NCBI GenBank assembly: GCA_905250115.1
Contig: CAJNOI010000120.1
Location: 2,253 to 66,252, forward strand
Direction: 5' to 3'
DNA: 64,000 nucleotides
Origin: Adineta steineri
Lineage: Eukaryota; Rotifera; Eurotatoria; Adinetida; Adinetidae
The notes below the pieces were generated by a model. It worked only from the letters and a program-made list of their open reading frames with translations, was not told the DNA's origin and did no database searches. Position numbers and translations under genes: made by a program. This document shows, one piece after another, positions 35,371-46,264 of the stretch (within the stretch, counting starts at the first letter, position 1; each line of letters opens with the position of its first letter).

Positions 35371-36762
35371 GATCATATCAAAAAAGCGTTTTTTAGGTTA
35401 CTACTACCTTTTTCATATCGTTTTATTATAAGCATTTCACACCATGGACAAAAAAATATCAAAGAAAAAAAAAATACTTTAATTTTCACATATCCATGAA
35501 GTAGTTTTAATTTTTAACACAAAAAAAAATAAAAATTTTTATTATTTATTTTCTTAAAATTTTACCTATACGCAGAGGATTATCAAACAATAGTTTTTCA
35601 AATAAATCCATATTTTCTTCGTCCATTATATGTAATACTTTTATCGATAGTGAAAAAATCTAGAAAAAAAATAAAATATATAGATATGAATTAGAAAAAT
35701 ATCAAAATATGTTCAATAAGGATTGCCTTCAGTAAACAATGAGAAAATGGATATCATATATTCCATTGTTTTCTTTATATGAAATAAACTATTATTATAC
35801 ATCCAATTAAAACAATAGAGTAAGTGGAGGTAAATTTAATCAGCAAAAAAATGAGTTCACTTATTTTAGTTATAACTTTTTTATTTCTTATTTTTTCAAA
35901 AAATTTTCATTACAAAGTATTTAGCCAAAGCTTTCCTCTATCGAATGGTCAAATCCATTTCTCAAAATCTTCTAAATGCACGTATCCGCAGGCAGTTCTT
36001 GAAAGCCGGTTTTTCAATTTTACATTTACCCCAGATGGGGGAAATAAAGAATCTAGCTTGTCCCAATGAGGTAAATGTATAATCCCAGCTATTTTAGTAG
36101 TAACTACTAAAATGAAACTTTTAACCATTAACTACAATATTTTTTGATGATATTTTTACCAATAGATAGCGCGAAGATTTCTCTATCGACCTGAACTAAT
36201 TCGTTAGTTATAGGTCAAGATCTTGATTGTTTTGTAAGGCCTGAGAAAAGACCTCCAAAAACAAATCTTGTAAAAATTTGCTGTATTTGGGGTAAATGTA
36301 TAATCTATTGCGGCAGGCGGGTAAATGTATGATCTCAATCTTTTTAGCTGGATCATAAAACTAAATTCTCATGTGATGTGAACCTAGTTTTAAACTCATT
36401 GACGAGTGAAAATCCTTCAGTTTTTCAAGCTCTATCATCTTAGAGTATTTTTATCGCATCTGGAAAATATAAAAATAAATCATTTCATTAAAACGTTTTC
36501 ATAGTGTCAATAGAAAAAGTGTTTTTACTGAAGACAAACATTTACTCGTAGAGGAGCGACAATATATAATAAAGGAAACGCTAGTCATCGTATGGAATAT
36601 GAATAAAAAGCTTTGTTGAAAGAATGAATGAAAAAGATGAACGTTCCTGCGTATAAAATGTGTTTTGGTCATTTAAATTTAAACTTGCAATATAAATAAA
36701 TATATATATATATATACAAATTTAATTGTTGAAAATGTATTTTTTATAAAAATTCTATTGAA

Positions 36763-37478
36763 ATGCCTCGTATATATATTAAAAAAAAAAGAATCTCGTT
36801 ATACTACTGATGATCTTGAATTAGCACTAACACTTATCAAAGATAAAAAATTAACTGTTAAAGATGCTTCAACTAACTATCATATTTCTTGTGCAACTCT
36901 TTATGCTCGTTTATCTAATCGTCGTGGTGGTGGCAAATTAGGTAGGCCAACAATTCTATCTGGTGAAGAAGAAAACGTTTTGATCCATGTTATTCATAAA
37001 TATCAAGAATGGCAACATCCATTAACTAGATCGGATTTAATTTCTATTGCTCGTATATTTATGATCGAACTTGGTAAACAACATATAACAGAAGATTCAT
37101 TATTACGTGAATGGTTTTATTCTTTTCAAGCACGATGGTATGAAGAAATAAAGCTTGTCGAAACATATAAATTAGAAAGTATTAGATCATTATCATGCAC
37201 TCAATTAGTAGTTGGTAAATATAATTTATCTTTTTCAATATTTATATTTATTGTGATTTAGATCGATGGTTTGAACGCTTACAAAAAGTGTTGACTAAAT
37301 TAAATTTATTCAATCGACCAGAAGCAATTTATAATGTCGATAAATCAGGTTTCGGAGATGATCCTGGTCGTAAACAAATTATTATCAAGAGAGATTCTAA
37401 ATATGGAATAACATCTCAGGGTGGTAGTGGTAAAAGTTTAACAACATTACTTATGTGTACATCAGCATCTGGGAAGTG
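36763..37478 (+). pseudogene. Pogo/Tigger-like transposase, frameshifted and truncated
   Basis: An ATG at 36763 reads MPRIYIKKK and then meets a run of ten A. One A fewer would join it to ESRYTTDDLELALTLIKD, a CENP-B/psq-type helix-turn-helix (KDASTNYHISCATLYARL). A second HTH-like part with GRPTILSGEEENVL follows. A possible intron then leads (from about 37262) to DRWFERLQKVLTKL and AIYNVDKSGFGDDPG, the start of a DDE_1 catalytic domain with its first Asp (usual form N-x-D-E-T-G-F). The frame stops being readable after CTSASGK, so the second and third catalytic acids are absent. No terminal repeats were identified. Confidence 0.65.
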
Positions 37479-37707
37479 AGTGACTAATATATTAGTTTAC
37501 ATATGAGCATATATAGTCTTCTCATGCTTCAACGAGATTTTTTGTTGTCAGTTGTAAACAAACTTTTGATTTCCTTATAAAAATCTATAGCTCTTTAAAT
37601 AAAACAGAAACCTACTCATCAAGATTGCTAAATTGTCAAGACAACTATTTACGTTTATTTCGTAAAGAAAGATGATTTCTACAACATTCTCTCTACAAAA
37701 AAACCAC

Positions 37708-37790
37708 CTTGAGGGTGTGGGTGTGCATGAGAACATGGTTGTGGCTGTAGATGAGTTTCTCTTTCTTGAATAGACACCCACACCCCCTTA
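37708..37790. repeat. Telomere-like hairpin element
   Basis: The left arm is CTTGAGGGTGTGGGTGTGCA and the right arm is AGACACCCACACCCCCTTAA. It lies just past the broken transposase. Confidence 0.75.
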
Positions 37791-37864
37791 AAAAATTGCT
37801 AACAACAACTAGATAAAGTTTTTTTACATGTGAGAAACGATGCATAAATATTTAACGAGCACGT

Positions 37865-37990
37865 GGTATAGCGAGCGACTCTCCGGCGAGCAAGTGTCCG
37901 TTTTTGTATGGAGCCAAGCAAATGTCCTNNNNNNNNNNGAGCCAAGCAAATGTCCTACGAGCATGTATCCGGCGAGCAAGTGTCCTAGAT
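37865..37990. repeat. Tandem repeat interrupted by a 10-N gap
   Basis: Units of the form GCGAGCAAGTGTCC and GAGCCAAGCAAATGTCCT are repeated on both sides of the N run at 37929-37938. The 18-mer gagccaagcaaatgtcct ends at the gap on the left and restarts on its right. The array is probably collapsed in the assembly. Confidence 0.65.
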
Positions 37991-38563
37991 TCATATTTTA
38001 TACTTAACTTACTCTCTTAAATAAATTATAATTAATAGAAGAAGAATTCTCCAAATAATGAGTTTTTATTTTTTTTTCTGGGTTGAATCTTGACAATATT
38101 GACAATATCTTTGTTTTATTTTTCTATATGATTTATTACTGATTCACTTCATATATTTTATTAAAATAAATAAATATATTATTTACATTTTCAATAACAA
38201 TTCAGTTTTTGAAATTAACAATTAAACACTATACTCTTATCTAAGAAATTTTTTATTTTATTTTATTTTCAATTTATTGTCTTTTAGTTCGATTAATTTC
38301 TTCTTTTCACATCAGTTTGTTTTGATAATTGTCGTCACGTGTCATCAATACGAAAAAAACTATAAAAGATGATGCATGTTTCTTTTCCTTTGCCTTCAAA
38401 CAAGTAACGCATCACAGCTTATACATACATATACATGGTATGTAACCAGTCTATGACCTTTATTCAAAGAAAGGAAAAATAAATTCTAAAGTTTAAATTT
38501 ATTTTCTTTTTTCCGTAGGGTTTTCATCATCAATATATTAATTTTTTAAAAACACAAATACCT

Positions 38564-39152
38564 ATGATATGTCGTCTAATTATTTGTGTAACACAGTTTA
38601 TACTGTTAATCTTTATAGGTGAAATTAAAGATATTTTAACATCAACTCATATATCAGCTGTTATGTCTATACCAGCAGAGATCAATCTCATTATCCAACG
38701 TGTTGATGAATCTTCTTACTTCAAACGCATAATAGCAATACAGTTACCCAGGATGATGGTTCCTGAAGCAGGATTTCATGAACTTCCGGCGAAATTCCGA
38801 ACGAAACCGGCCGTTTCCGTGCCGGATTGTTCGACCTGGCTTTTTATTGGTTTAACAAATTCCCTATGGATGGATCATAGAAGTGATTCTTCCATTGATC
38901 ATCGATAATTTTTGGTTGTGCATTCGAAAGATTAATCCACGTTTATTTAAAATACCAACAACAATTCAAGATCGATACGCGTATTTACTTAAATATTTAA
39001 TATTCGTTCCTGGAATACTTTTAACAGCGAGCACGATACTTGTTCTATCACTGCTCATTATGGCTTATGTTTTTTTTCGATTATTAGAAGAAGAAGAGAC
39101 AATATCAATTAATACTCAATTTTTTATTTGTTTTTCATTCATTGTCTATTAA
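38564..39152 (+). other. Unrecognised open frames with membrane-like segments
   Basis: Two overlapping plus-strand frames (38564-38908 and 38883-39152) encode MICRLIICVTQFILLIFIG at the start and ILVLSLLIMAYVFFRLL near the end. I do not recognise a family. The second frame continues into the duplicated segment that holds the nuclear-receptor pseudogene on the other strand, so some of it is probably spurious. A local GC-rich pocket lies at about 38785-38835. Confidence 0.25.
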
Positions 39153-40097
39153 ATAATGTTCAAAAATTGTCAAAAAAATTATTGAAAAAAATAAAGAAGC
39201 AATAATTAATTTATTAAATATTGAATCTTCATCAACATAATCCATTAACATTTTTGTAGATTTCATGACATAAGGATTAAAAAATATCTCTGTATTTTCA
39301 AAGAATAACAGATCATCAAATAATTTCATTTGCTTTAATACAATTTCTGCAGTATAATCTGATGCATGTTTAACTGTTCGATAAGATAATGATTGATAAT
39401 CACCATTATATTCAAATATTTGTTGAACTTTTGTATAAATCGACACATAAAATTCTCCGACAGATGTAGATTTATGACATCATTTAATTGGAAGTTGATT
39501 TTGTTCGAATGCATATTATTGAGTGATTAAAAATGGATCATATTCATTATAACAATGACTTCCATTGATCTATTATTAAATTTTATTGATCTGACCGTAA
39601 AAGATTTAATGTTGAAATCTTAAAATTTAAAATAAAAAAGAAATTAATTTATTTTACTAAGATATATAATGTTGTTATTTTTGCTTTGATAATGAAGATT
39701 GAATTAATTTAGTTTGTATTCCATTTGAAAAACATCTTTTTAATCAACAAGCAGAACATATATGACGAGTATTTAAATTAATTTCATCATAATCACAATG
39801 AAATTATTTTTATAAATAGAAAAAAAATAAAAACTTATTTTATTTTGACTAATTAATCCTTTTTTTCTACATTTCATCGAAAGAATATTTTCCAAGCTGA
39901 ACAACAAATAATATCATAATTTAAAATGTTCAGTTGTTTCTTCACAGATTTTACACTGATGACGAGTAATTGTAGATTTTGGTATAATATCATTTGATTT
40001 AGAAAATTCATTTTACTTTTATATAATTAAATAGATTTTATATAGCCTTATAGAAGATTAAATACAACACGTGGACCTCGATGCTTAAATAAAATTT
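39024..40097. repeat. Segmental duplication, copy 1
   Basis: This segment is highly similar, in the same orientation, to about 43990-45020. Shared landmarks include attattagaagaagaaga, gttcgataagataatgattg and agccttatagaagattaaat. The spacing between copies is about 4.9 kb. Confidence 0.8.
39135..40011 (-). pseudogene. Nuclear receptor pseudogene, copy 1
   Basis: Minus-strand remains of a nuclear hormone receptor. The first zinc finger reads HQCKICEETTEHFK (39917-39957) and then, after a frameshift, YDIICCSAWKIFFR. The usual second-pair Cys of CSAC is Trp, and a TGA follows. The second finger reads CDYDEINLNTRHICSAC, then a stop in place of Arg, then LKRCFQM (about 39721-39800). A 103-residue open stretch (39135-39446, SIYTKVQQIFEYNGD) may be the remnant ligand-binding domain. 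With several stops and shifts, the gene cannot make a receptor. Confidence 0.7.
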
Positions 40098-40299
40098 CAG
40101 TAAGCGAAGAAAGAAAAATCGTCTTCTTTCTATTAAAGAAAAGCGAGAGAGTGAGAAAAAGAAAGAACATGTTATATTTAAATCCAGGGATGATAAAGAG
40201 TGGAAGATAAAGATCGTACGGAATAAACTTATCATCTATCTTCTTCTATATATATAAAGAAGAAAGTTTGTTTGTTCTTTATGCATTTGGAAACCGTAC

Positions 40300-40870
40300 G
40301 AGCAAATCAAATGAAACTTTCCAGAAATGGTGTCTACACGCAGGGGAAGGTCGATATCTACTTTGTTCCTTAAAAAAATGAATCTAACGGTTGCTACAAG
40401 CAATCTAAAAAACTGACCAATAGGATTGCATTATTTCAAAAAATTAAAATAATTGCTAGCAAATGCGGTCGAAGGCCGTCTGAGCGCTCATATACAACAA
40501 TTCTTGAATAGATTTTACTGGATTTTTTGTAATTTGTCGTTTTACAATCAAAAACCTAAACGTACCAGGGGAGTACCAACTAGGATCGCGTGGGGTGTTA
40601 CGCCCCCTGCTTTGGAAAATTTTAGTGTTTTTTGGTTAATAAAGTCAAAAATAAGGATTTTTACGTGTTTTTTGGTGTTAGATTTAAGCAAAAAAGGTGT
40701 TACGGCCCCCTCCCCGCCCGCCCTGCCTTCGAGACCTCGGTACGCCCCCGATTGGAGTATAGTTTACGATATTGTAGATCAATAGCTTGTCAAGTATTGT
40801 AACAAAAATGTATTCTCATTTGTGATACATATGCTTTCGTATCATTTACACACATTGGGTACGCCCACTA
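40300..40870. other. GC-rich island in AT-rich surroundings
   Basis: Contains clusters such as GGGGTGTTACGCCCCC and GGTGTTACGGCCCCCTCCCC, and the short palindromic CGGTCGAAGGCCG. The composition is unlike its flanks. It may be the end of an unrecognised mobile element. An open frame at 40453-40785 has no domain I can name. Confidence 0.35.
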
Positions 40871-41392
40871 GTTAAATATATTCATGAGAAATAGACGATA
40901 ATGGCAATGTTATCCTTTTTTTCATATCCGGAAGAAAACAAATTTTCTATTCTACAGTTTTTGTAAATCTCTTTCAAAATATTTCTATCTTTTGTCTTTT
41001 GATTGAATAAATTTCTAATAAGATTTTCAATTGACTTTTTTTTGTTTATCTATCATTGATTTATTATAAATCAAAGAATAAATTTTTCAAAAAACTATAA
41101 AAAATATTCTGATATTATTTGAAATATAAATAAAGAAAAAAACTTTCTTTTATCTTGTAACTGTCTAAACATAAATAAAAACAAACAATATCAACTAATG
41201 ATCCTTTCCTTTCTTTTTGCACTCATTCATTGACTATTGTGTTATGTTCAGACCATTATTCAATAAAGAAAAAAGATGATAAATCTAAAATAGACGAGAA
41301 TAATATTTTTCTCTATGCAATAAGATGACCTCTCTTTCTTTCTTTCATATACAAGCCATTATGATTATTGAATATTATTATTCTTGAATCAA

Positions 41393-42007
41393 ATGTCATT
41401 TATTAAAGAAATGAATATTTCACTTTCAAATCCATTATTATCATCATCATCAACTGAATTTAATGTGATATTTTGTTTTTATAATATGAAACTTCATCTT
41501 ATTATTTATATGTTAATAACATATCTAATTGAAACTTATCTCTACCTTTATTTAGCAATTATATTATACTTCTTATTACCATTTTATAATATAAATATTA
41601 GAATAGAATATTATTCAACGCATATAATGAATTTCGATAGATATTCATCAATAATTATTATATTAAAAAAAGAAATTAAATTCATATTAATTTATATAAG
41701 TATTATATTATTATCTATATGCTTACCATTACCATTATTTAACAATAATTGTAAAATAACAAGTTTTAATATTCTTCGTTGGTTAATTGAAGCTTCATTA
41801 ATTCCACAAACATTCATACTAAATTTTGGATGTTTTACTTTGGCAGAATTTATCCATATGTATCAATTGGATTACACTGAAAGAATAATTGTTAAAATTC
41901 CATTATTCATTTGTATGCGTTATATTGAAACACAACCCGATTGCTTTATCGGTCATCTTCAAAGAATTCTGTCTCAAGTAATTTGTTATATATCTTCGAA
42001 ATTTTGA
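41393..42007 (+). CDS. Hypothetical multi-pass membrane protein
   Basis: An open frame of about 205 residues starting at the ATG of MSFIKEMNISLSNP. Hydrophobic stretches include LIIYMLITYLIETYLYLYLA, IILYFLLPFY and FILIYISIILLSICLPLPLF. The N-terminal NISLS could be glycosylated. The segment order (helix, FDRY-like MNFDRYSSII, helix, CLPLPL) is vaguely GPCR-like, but the protein is too short for seven helices. AT content is very high. I do not recognise a family, and it may be a fragment. Confidence 0.35.
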   Translation: MSFIKEMNISLSNPLLSSSSTEFNVIFCFYNMKLHLIIYMLITYLIETYLYLYLAIILYFLLPFYNINIRIEYYSTHIMNFDRYSSIIIILKKEIKFILIYISIILLSICLPLPLFNNNCKITSFNILRWLIEASLIPQTFILNFGCFTLAEFIHMYQLDYTERIIVKIPLFICMRYIETQPDCFIGHLQRILSQVICYISSKF

Positions 42008-42744
42008 GAAAAAAATCATTTTCTTTAATATAATCAAACTATTTTTTATTATCTTTTGTTTTTTCAATAAATAAAGTTCAATATCTGAAATTACACAAAA
42101 AAAATTCTCAGTTTTTTAATCCAAATAAGAATATTTTTCTTTAAAACTTGATTTGATGATTTGTAAATTTAATCGAATTACCTCAATGTTCCGCCAATAA
42201 AACAACAACGATTGTTCATTTAAATAAAAATCAATATGAATCGAATTCTGCTAAATATTTATATTTTTCCTTAAAAATATTCCAAATGCAAATGAATACC
42301 TTTATTTAAACTTATGAATTGAATTCAATTGAGAAACGTTATAAAGATTTTTACAAATTTTGTCTGTTTCTTTATTTATTTTTCTGAAAAGAAGGTTATG
42401 TATATTCATTGAAAATTCAAATTCATTGTTCTCAACTGATTTTGTCATAAAATTATTTAATGGAACAAATATATTAATATCAAATCTTCAAATAAATGAT
42501 CAATTATAATAAAAAAAAACATTTCAGATTCAGTCAACTGAGATGATTTCATTGAATATGCTTACAAAAAAAAAGAAAACTTAATTTTTTAATTTCAATT
42601 TAATTTTTATAATTTTGATCTAGGAAATGAATTTAGGTGAAAGTTACATAAGATTATACTTCGATTAAGTATGTTACCATATTAAAATCATTTACTACTG
42701 ACCGATATTACTATCGTTATTGATCTATCAAATTAATAGTCAAA
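42008..42744. other. AT-rich intergenic region
   Basis: No supported gene or repeat. Very AT-rich. Confidence 0.35.
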
Positions 42745-42902
42745 CTTGAGGGTGTGGGTGTGGATAATGGATTTAAGACAACAATATATACACTCTCCAT
42801 CCACAGCCACTCACTCACCCACACCCACCCACACCCACCCACCCACACCCACCCACACCCACCCACACCCACACTCACCTACCCCACACCCACACCCTCA
42901 AG
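42745..42902. repeat. Telomere-like hairpin element, longest copy
   Basis: The left arm is CTTGAGGGTGTGGGTGTGG and the right end is its exact complement. The C-rich half is expanded into a (CCCACA)n-like tract of about 85 bp (42812-42895), making it the longest and most telomere-like member of the family in the window. Confidence 0.85.
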
Positions 42903-43400
42903 ATCTATCGATTGATGTAGGTATCAACATTGGCACACAAGTGAATATGAATAAAAAAAGTAAATACTCAATAATAAGTACACCTATTCAGTTTTTGAGT
43001 TTATATGATAAGAAAGATAGTAGCGAATACATTAAATTATACATCATTCGATAGAGAAAAATGAGATCTATCGAATGATATGCATATCAGCGTTGGCACA
43101 TATATGTAGATGAATTTGAAAGGTAAATTTTAGAATGAAGAGGGATACCTGTTCAGTATTTCCAATACAATGCCTAAAAAGATATCATAGATGCAACTCA
43201 TCCATATTTTATCTGATAAAATTGAACAAGATTTATCGAATAATATGTATATCACCTTTGGTATAAATTGCAGCATAAACCTCGAGTGTAAATCTTTAAT
43301 AATAAGCACACCTATTGAGTTTATAAGAGACTACAATTTGAGAAGAACTATAAATATGAACAAATTGTAGTTCATTTGAGAATGCATTTTATTGGAAATG
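42903..43400. repeat. Degenerate ~165-bp tandem repeat, about three units
   Basis: Units begin at about 42903, 43065 and 43230. Each starts GAT(C/T)TATCGAATGATATG-like, then ATCA-x-CATTGGCACA-like words, with ATAAGTACACCTATTCAGTT-like words near the middle. Further weak traces occur to about 43760. It abuts the hairpin at 42745-42902. Noncoding. Confidence 0.55.
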
Positions 43401-43989
43401 ATAGAATTATATGAGATTTGATTGATTTTCAAGGTTTATACCAAATACATGTGTATTTGTAACTTGAAAGTTGAGTAGCAGACGCTACAATATGCATGAA
43501 AGATTTTGGTGAGCTTTTAACTCTATTTTATCGATTCAAATATGTTGAATTATACATCATTCGATAGAGTTTTTCATTTTGAGTCAAATGAAATCGGCTT
43601 CAACTATGGCACACGTTCTAGAGCGAATATATATATGAAATATGTGCTAAATGGTGATTTTCGACGTTTTTCATGCAAGTGTATTGAAATTGTTAGTTAA
43701 AAGGTGTAAAGGAACATATCAATCGATAGAGCAAGTCGAGATGCATAGGAATATATGTTTGTTTATAAGTTCTAGAGCAAGGGAACGAATAATTTTAGGA
43801 AATGCAACTTTTATGAAATTGTCCCCATAGAGAAAAAACAATTTTTGATAACTATGGAACGTTCTGTAAGGTTGGTAAAAAATCTAGGCATACCGTTTGA
43901 TAGAGCTCGTCGAGTTCTACCTGACACACAACAAACGATAAGTGGCACATCTTGTCAGGCGAATCGGTTTAAGAAAAAGTCGAACCGGC

Positions 43990-45020
43990 TGCTAACTTCA
44001 TCTACATCAATAGTTGTTCTATCACTTCTGATTATGGCTTATGTCTTGGTTTTTCAATTATTAGAAGAAGAAGACACAATATCAATTAATACTCAATTTT
44101 TTCTTTTTTTTCCATTCATTGTCTATTATATAATGTTCAAAAATTGTCAAAAAAGTTATTGAAAAAAATAAAGAAACAATATTTCACGACATCAGGATTA
44201 AAAAGTATCTCTGTATTTTTAAAGAATAATAGGCAATCAAATAATTTCATTTGCTTTGATACAACTTCTGCAGCATAACTTGATGTATGTTTAACTGTTC
44301 GATAAGATAATGATTGATAATCACCATTCTATTCAAATATTTGTTGAACTTTTGTATAAATCGACAAATTAAATTCTTCGACAGATGTAGATTTATATGA
44401 CATAATTTAATTAGAAGTTGATTTTGTTCGAATGTATATTGTTGAATGGTTAAAAGTGGACCATATTCATCACAACAATGAATTCCATTGATCTATTATT
44501 AAATTTGATTGGCCTGACCGTAAAAGATTTAATGTTGAAATCTTAAAATTTAAAATAAAAAAGAAATTAATTTATTTTACTAAGATATATGATATTATTA
44601 TTTTTGCTTTGATAATGAAGATTGAATTAATTTAGTTTGTATTCCATTTGAAAAACATCTTTTTAATCAACAAGCAGAACATATATGACGAGTATTTAAA
44701 TTAATTTCATCATAATCACAATGAAATTATTTTTATAAATAGAAAAAAAATAAAAACTTATTTTATTTTGACTAATTAATCCTTTTTTTCTACATTTCAC
44801 CGAAAGAACATTTTCCAAGCTGAACAACAAATAATACCATAATTTAAAATGTTCAGTTGTTTCTTCACAGATTTTGGTATAACATCATTTGATTTAGAAA
44901 ATAATCGATCATTATTTTCAGAATTCATTTTATTTTTATATAATTAAATAGATTTTATATAGCCTTATAGAAGATTAAATACAACACGTAGACCTCGATG
45001 CTTAAATAAAATTTCAATAA
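43990..45020. repeat. Segmental duplication, copy 2
   Basis: The second copy of 39024-40097. It differs by substitutions and several deletions, and is followed by a lone C-rich arm at 45037-45060. Confidence 0.8.
44165..44928 (-). pseudogene. Nuclear receptor pseudogene, copy 2
   Basis: Starts with an ATG at 44926-44928 reading MNSENNDRLFSKSNDVIPKS. Compared with copy 1 it lacks about 30 bp that hold the first Cys pair of zinc finger 1. The deletion lies between short AGATTTT repeats, and its remainder is CEETTEHFK. Conversely, copy 1 lacks the NSENNDRL part, so each copy took its own deletion. The second finger and LBD-like remnant are present but broken, with another deletion of about 65 bp near 44185. 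Confidence 0.65.
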
Positions 45021-45036
45021 TTTTTCAAAACTACTT

Positions 45037-45060
45037 CTGTACCCGCACCCACCCCTCAAG
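45037..45060. repeat. Lone C-rich arm of telomere-like family
   Basis: GTACCCGCACCCACCCCTCA then AG, with no G-rich partner nearby. It lies at the 3' border of segmental duplication copy 2. Confidence 0.5.
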
Positions 45061-45287
45061 ATGAAACTTATCAACATCGATAAGAATATGATATACTTAG
45101 TCATTCAAAAAACTCATAATGAAGAAAAACTATTTTTTCTATTATCTAATGCATTTCTTCCTTGTCTAAAATAGATAGAAAAAAAGATAATAAGTATTAA
45201 AAATCTTACATATAATCTACTCAATAGATAAACTTTTGACAACGTCACATTTCATATGTCTTTCTTCAACTCATACCTTTCTCAAAA

Positions 45288-46264
45288 ATGAATTCAACTA
45301 ATTTCACATCTATATCGAACTCATCTACTATATAAATATTGAATCATGGTTTATTCCTTTCGATATTCTTAATATTATATGTCTTATTATAGCCATTATA
45401 TTGACTATAATTTTTCTAATTATTATCATATTTGATAAAACTTGTCATACAGTTCCTATGATGCTTGTTGCAAATTCATGTTTCGCTATTCTTATGTGTG
45501 CAAGTGATATACTTTGGATATCTATATTTACATTACAACGTGATCTTCAATTAAATCAATATCAAGATATATTTTGCATATTTCGAGGTTATTTAACTTA
45601 TGTTTTATGTGCTGCATTAAATTATTCATTTTTATTACAAGCTTTTTACCGTTATTTAATTGTTGTTTATCCCGCACGTTTATTTTGGCAACTCCGACGA
45701 AATCAATTCATATTTATTATTACAAAATGGATATATGTATTTATATTTCCTTTACCATTTACATTTACTGGTGATATTATCTATAATGTTAATAATCAGA
45801 TTTGTCAAATACCTTTCCGATTGTCTTTTACAATGATTTTTGTAGCAATATGTGTCTATGGTATTCCTGTTCCATTAATTATATTGATTTATTTGAAATT
45901 AATTCAATATGTAAGAAAAATGAATAAACGTGTAATACCAGTGAATATTTTATTTCGTGCTCAACGTGAATTGAAAATGGTTCAACGTACAATGATATTA
46001 ACAATGATTATTGTTATACTTGGTTTACCTTATGCATCATTTATTATTGTATCATTTTTTACTTCACCACCATTCTATCATTTTCGAATTGCTTATATTT
46101 TTGTTACTATATCATTAGTTTTTGTAATGATTGTTTTATTAGAATTTACAGAACCACTTAAAGCATCAATAACTAAAAAACTACATAGACAATCAAATAT
46201 TATAGTACCAAACGGAACACAAATGAATAGAACTATGAATTTTCAATTAAATATTTTATATTGA
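45288..46264 (+). pseudogene. Rhodopsin-type GPCR with frameshifted N-terminus
   Basis: An ATG at 45288 gives MNSTNFTSISNSSTI, a typical N-glycosylated receptor N-terminus, and then stops. In another frame the protein continues ESWFIPFDILNIICLIIAII (TM1) and on to the stop at 46264. The seven helices can be picked out: TM1; TM2 around ANSCFAILMCASDILW; TM3 GYLTYVLCAALNYSFLLQ followed by FYRYLIVVYP (the DRY position); TM4; TM5 IFVAICVYGIPVPLIILIYL; TM6 TMIIVILGLPYASFII; and TM7 VTISLVFVMIVLL-EFTEP in place of NPxxY. A small intron or a 1-2 base indel near 45335 must explain the shift. Without it the first helix lacks a start. The ligand is unknown. Confidence 0.65.

Larger units (their letters stand above)
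34209..36762. other. Intergenic region with hairpin and simple repeats
   Basis: Contains the hairpin at 34459-34542, a degenerate GATTCTTGCC-type repeat at about 35155-35370, and a set of GGTAAATGTATAATC-type repeats at 36015-36345. ORFs such as 35824-36069 have a hydrophobic start but no recognisable domain, and I do not call them genes. Confidence 0.4.

Noticed and set aside
35824..36069. 81-residue frame with a hydrophobic N-terminus
   Set aside because: No domain, no homolog I recognise, and it overlaps the GGTAAATG repeat cluster.
42746..43054. Pro/Thr/His-rich plus-strand frame (THPPTPTHTHP)
   Set aside because: It is a translation of the (CCCACA)n hairpin tract, not a protein gene.
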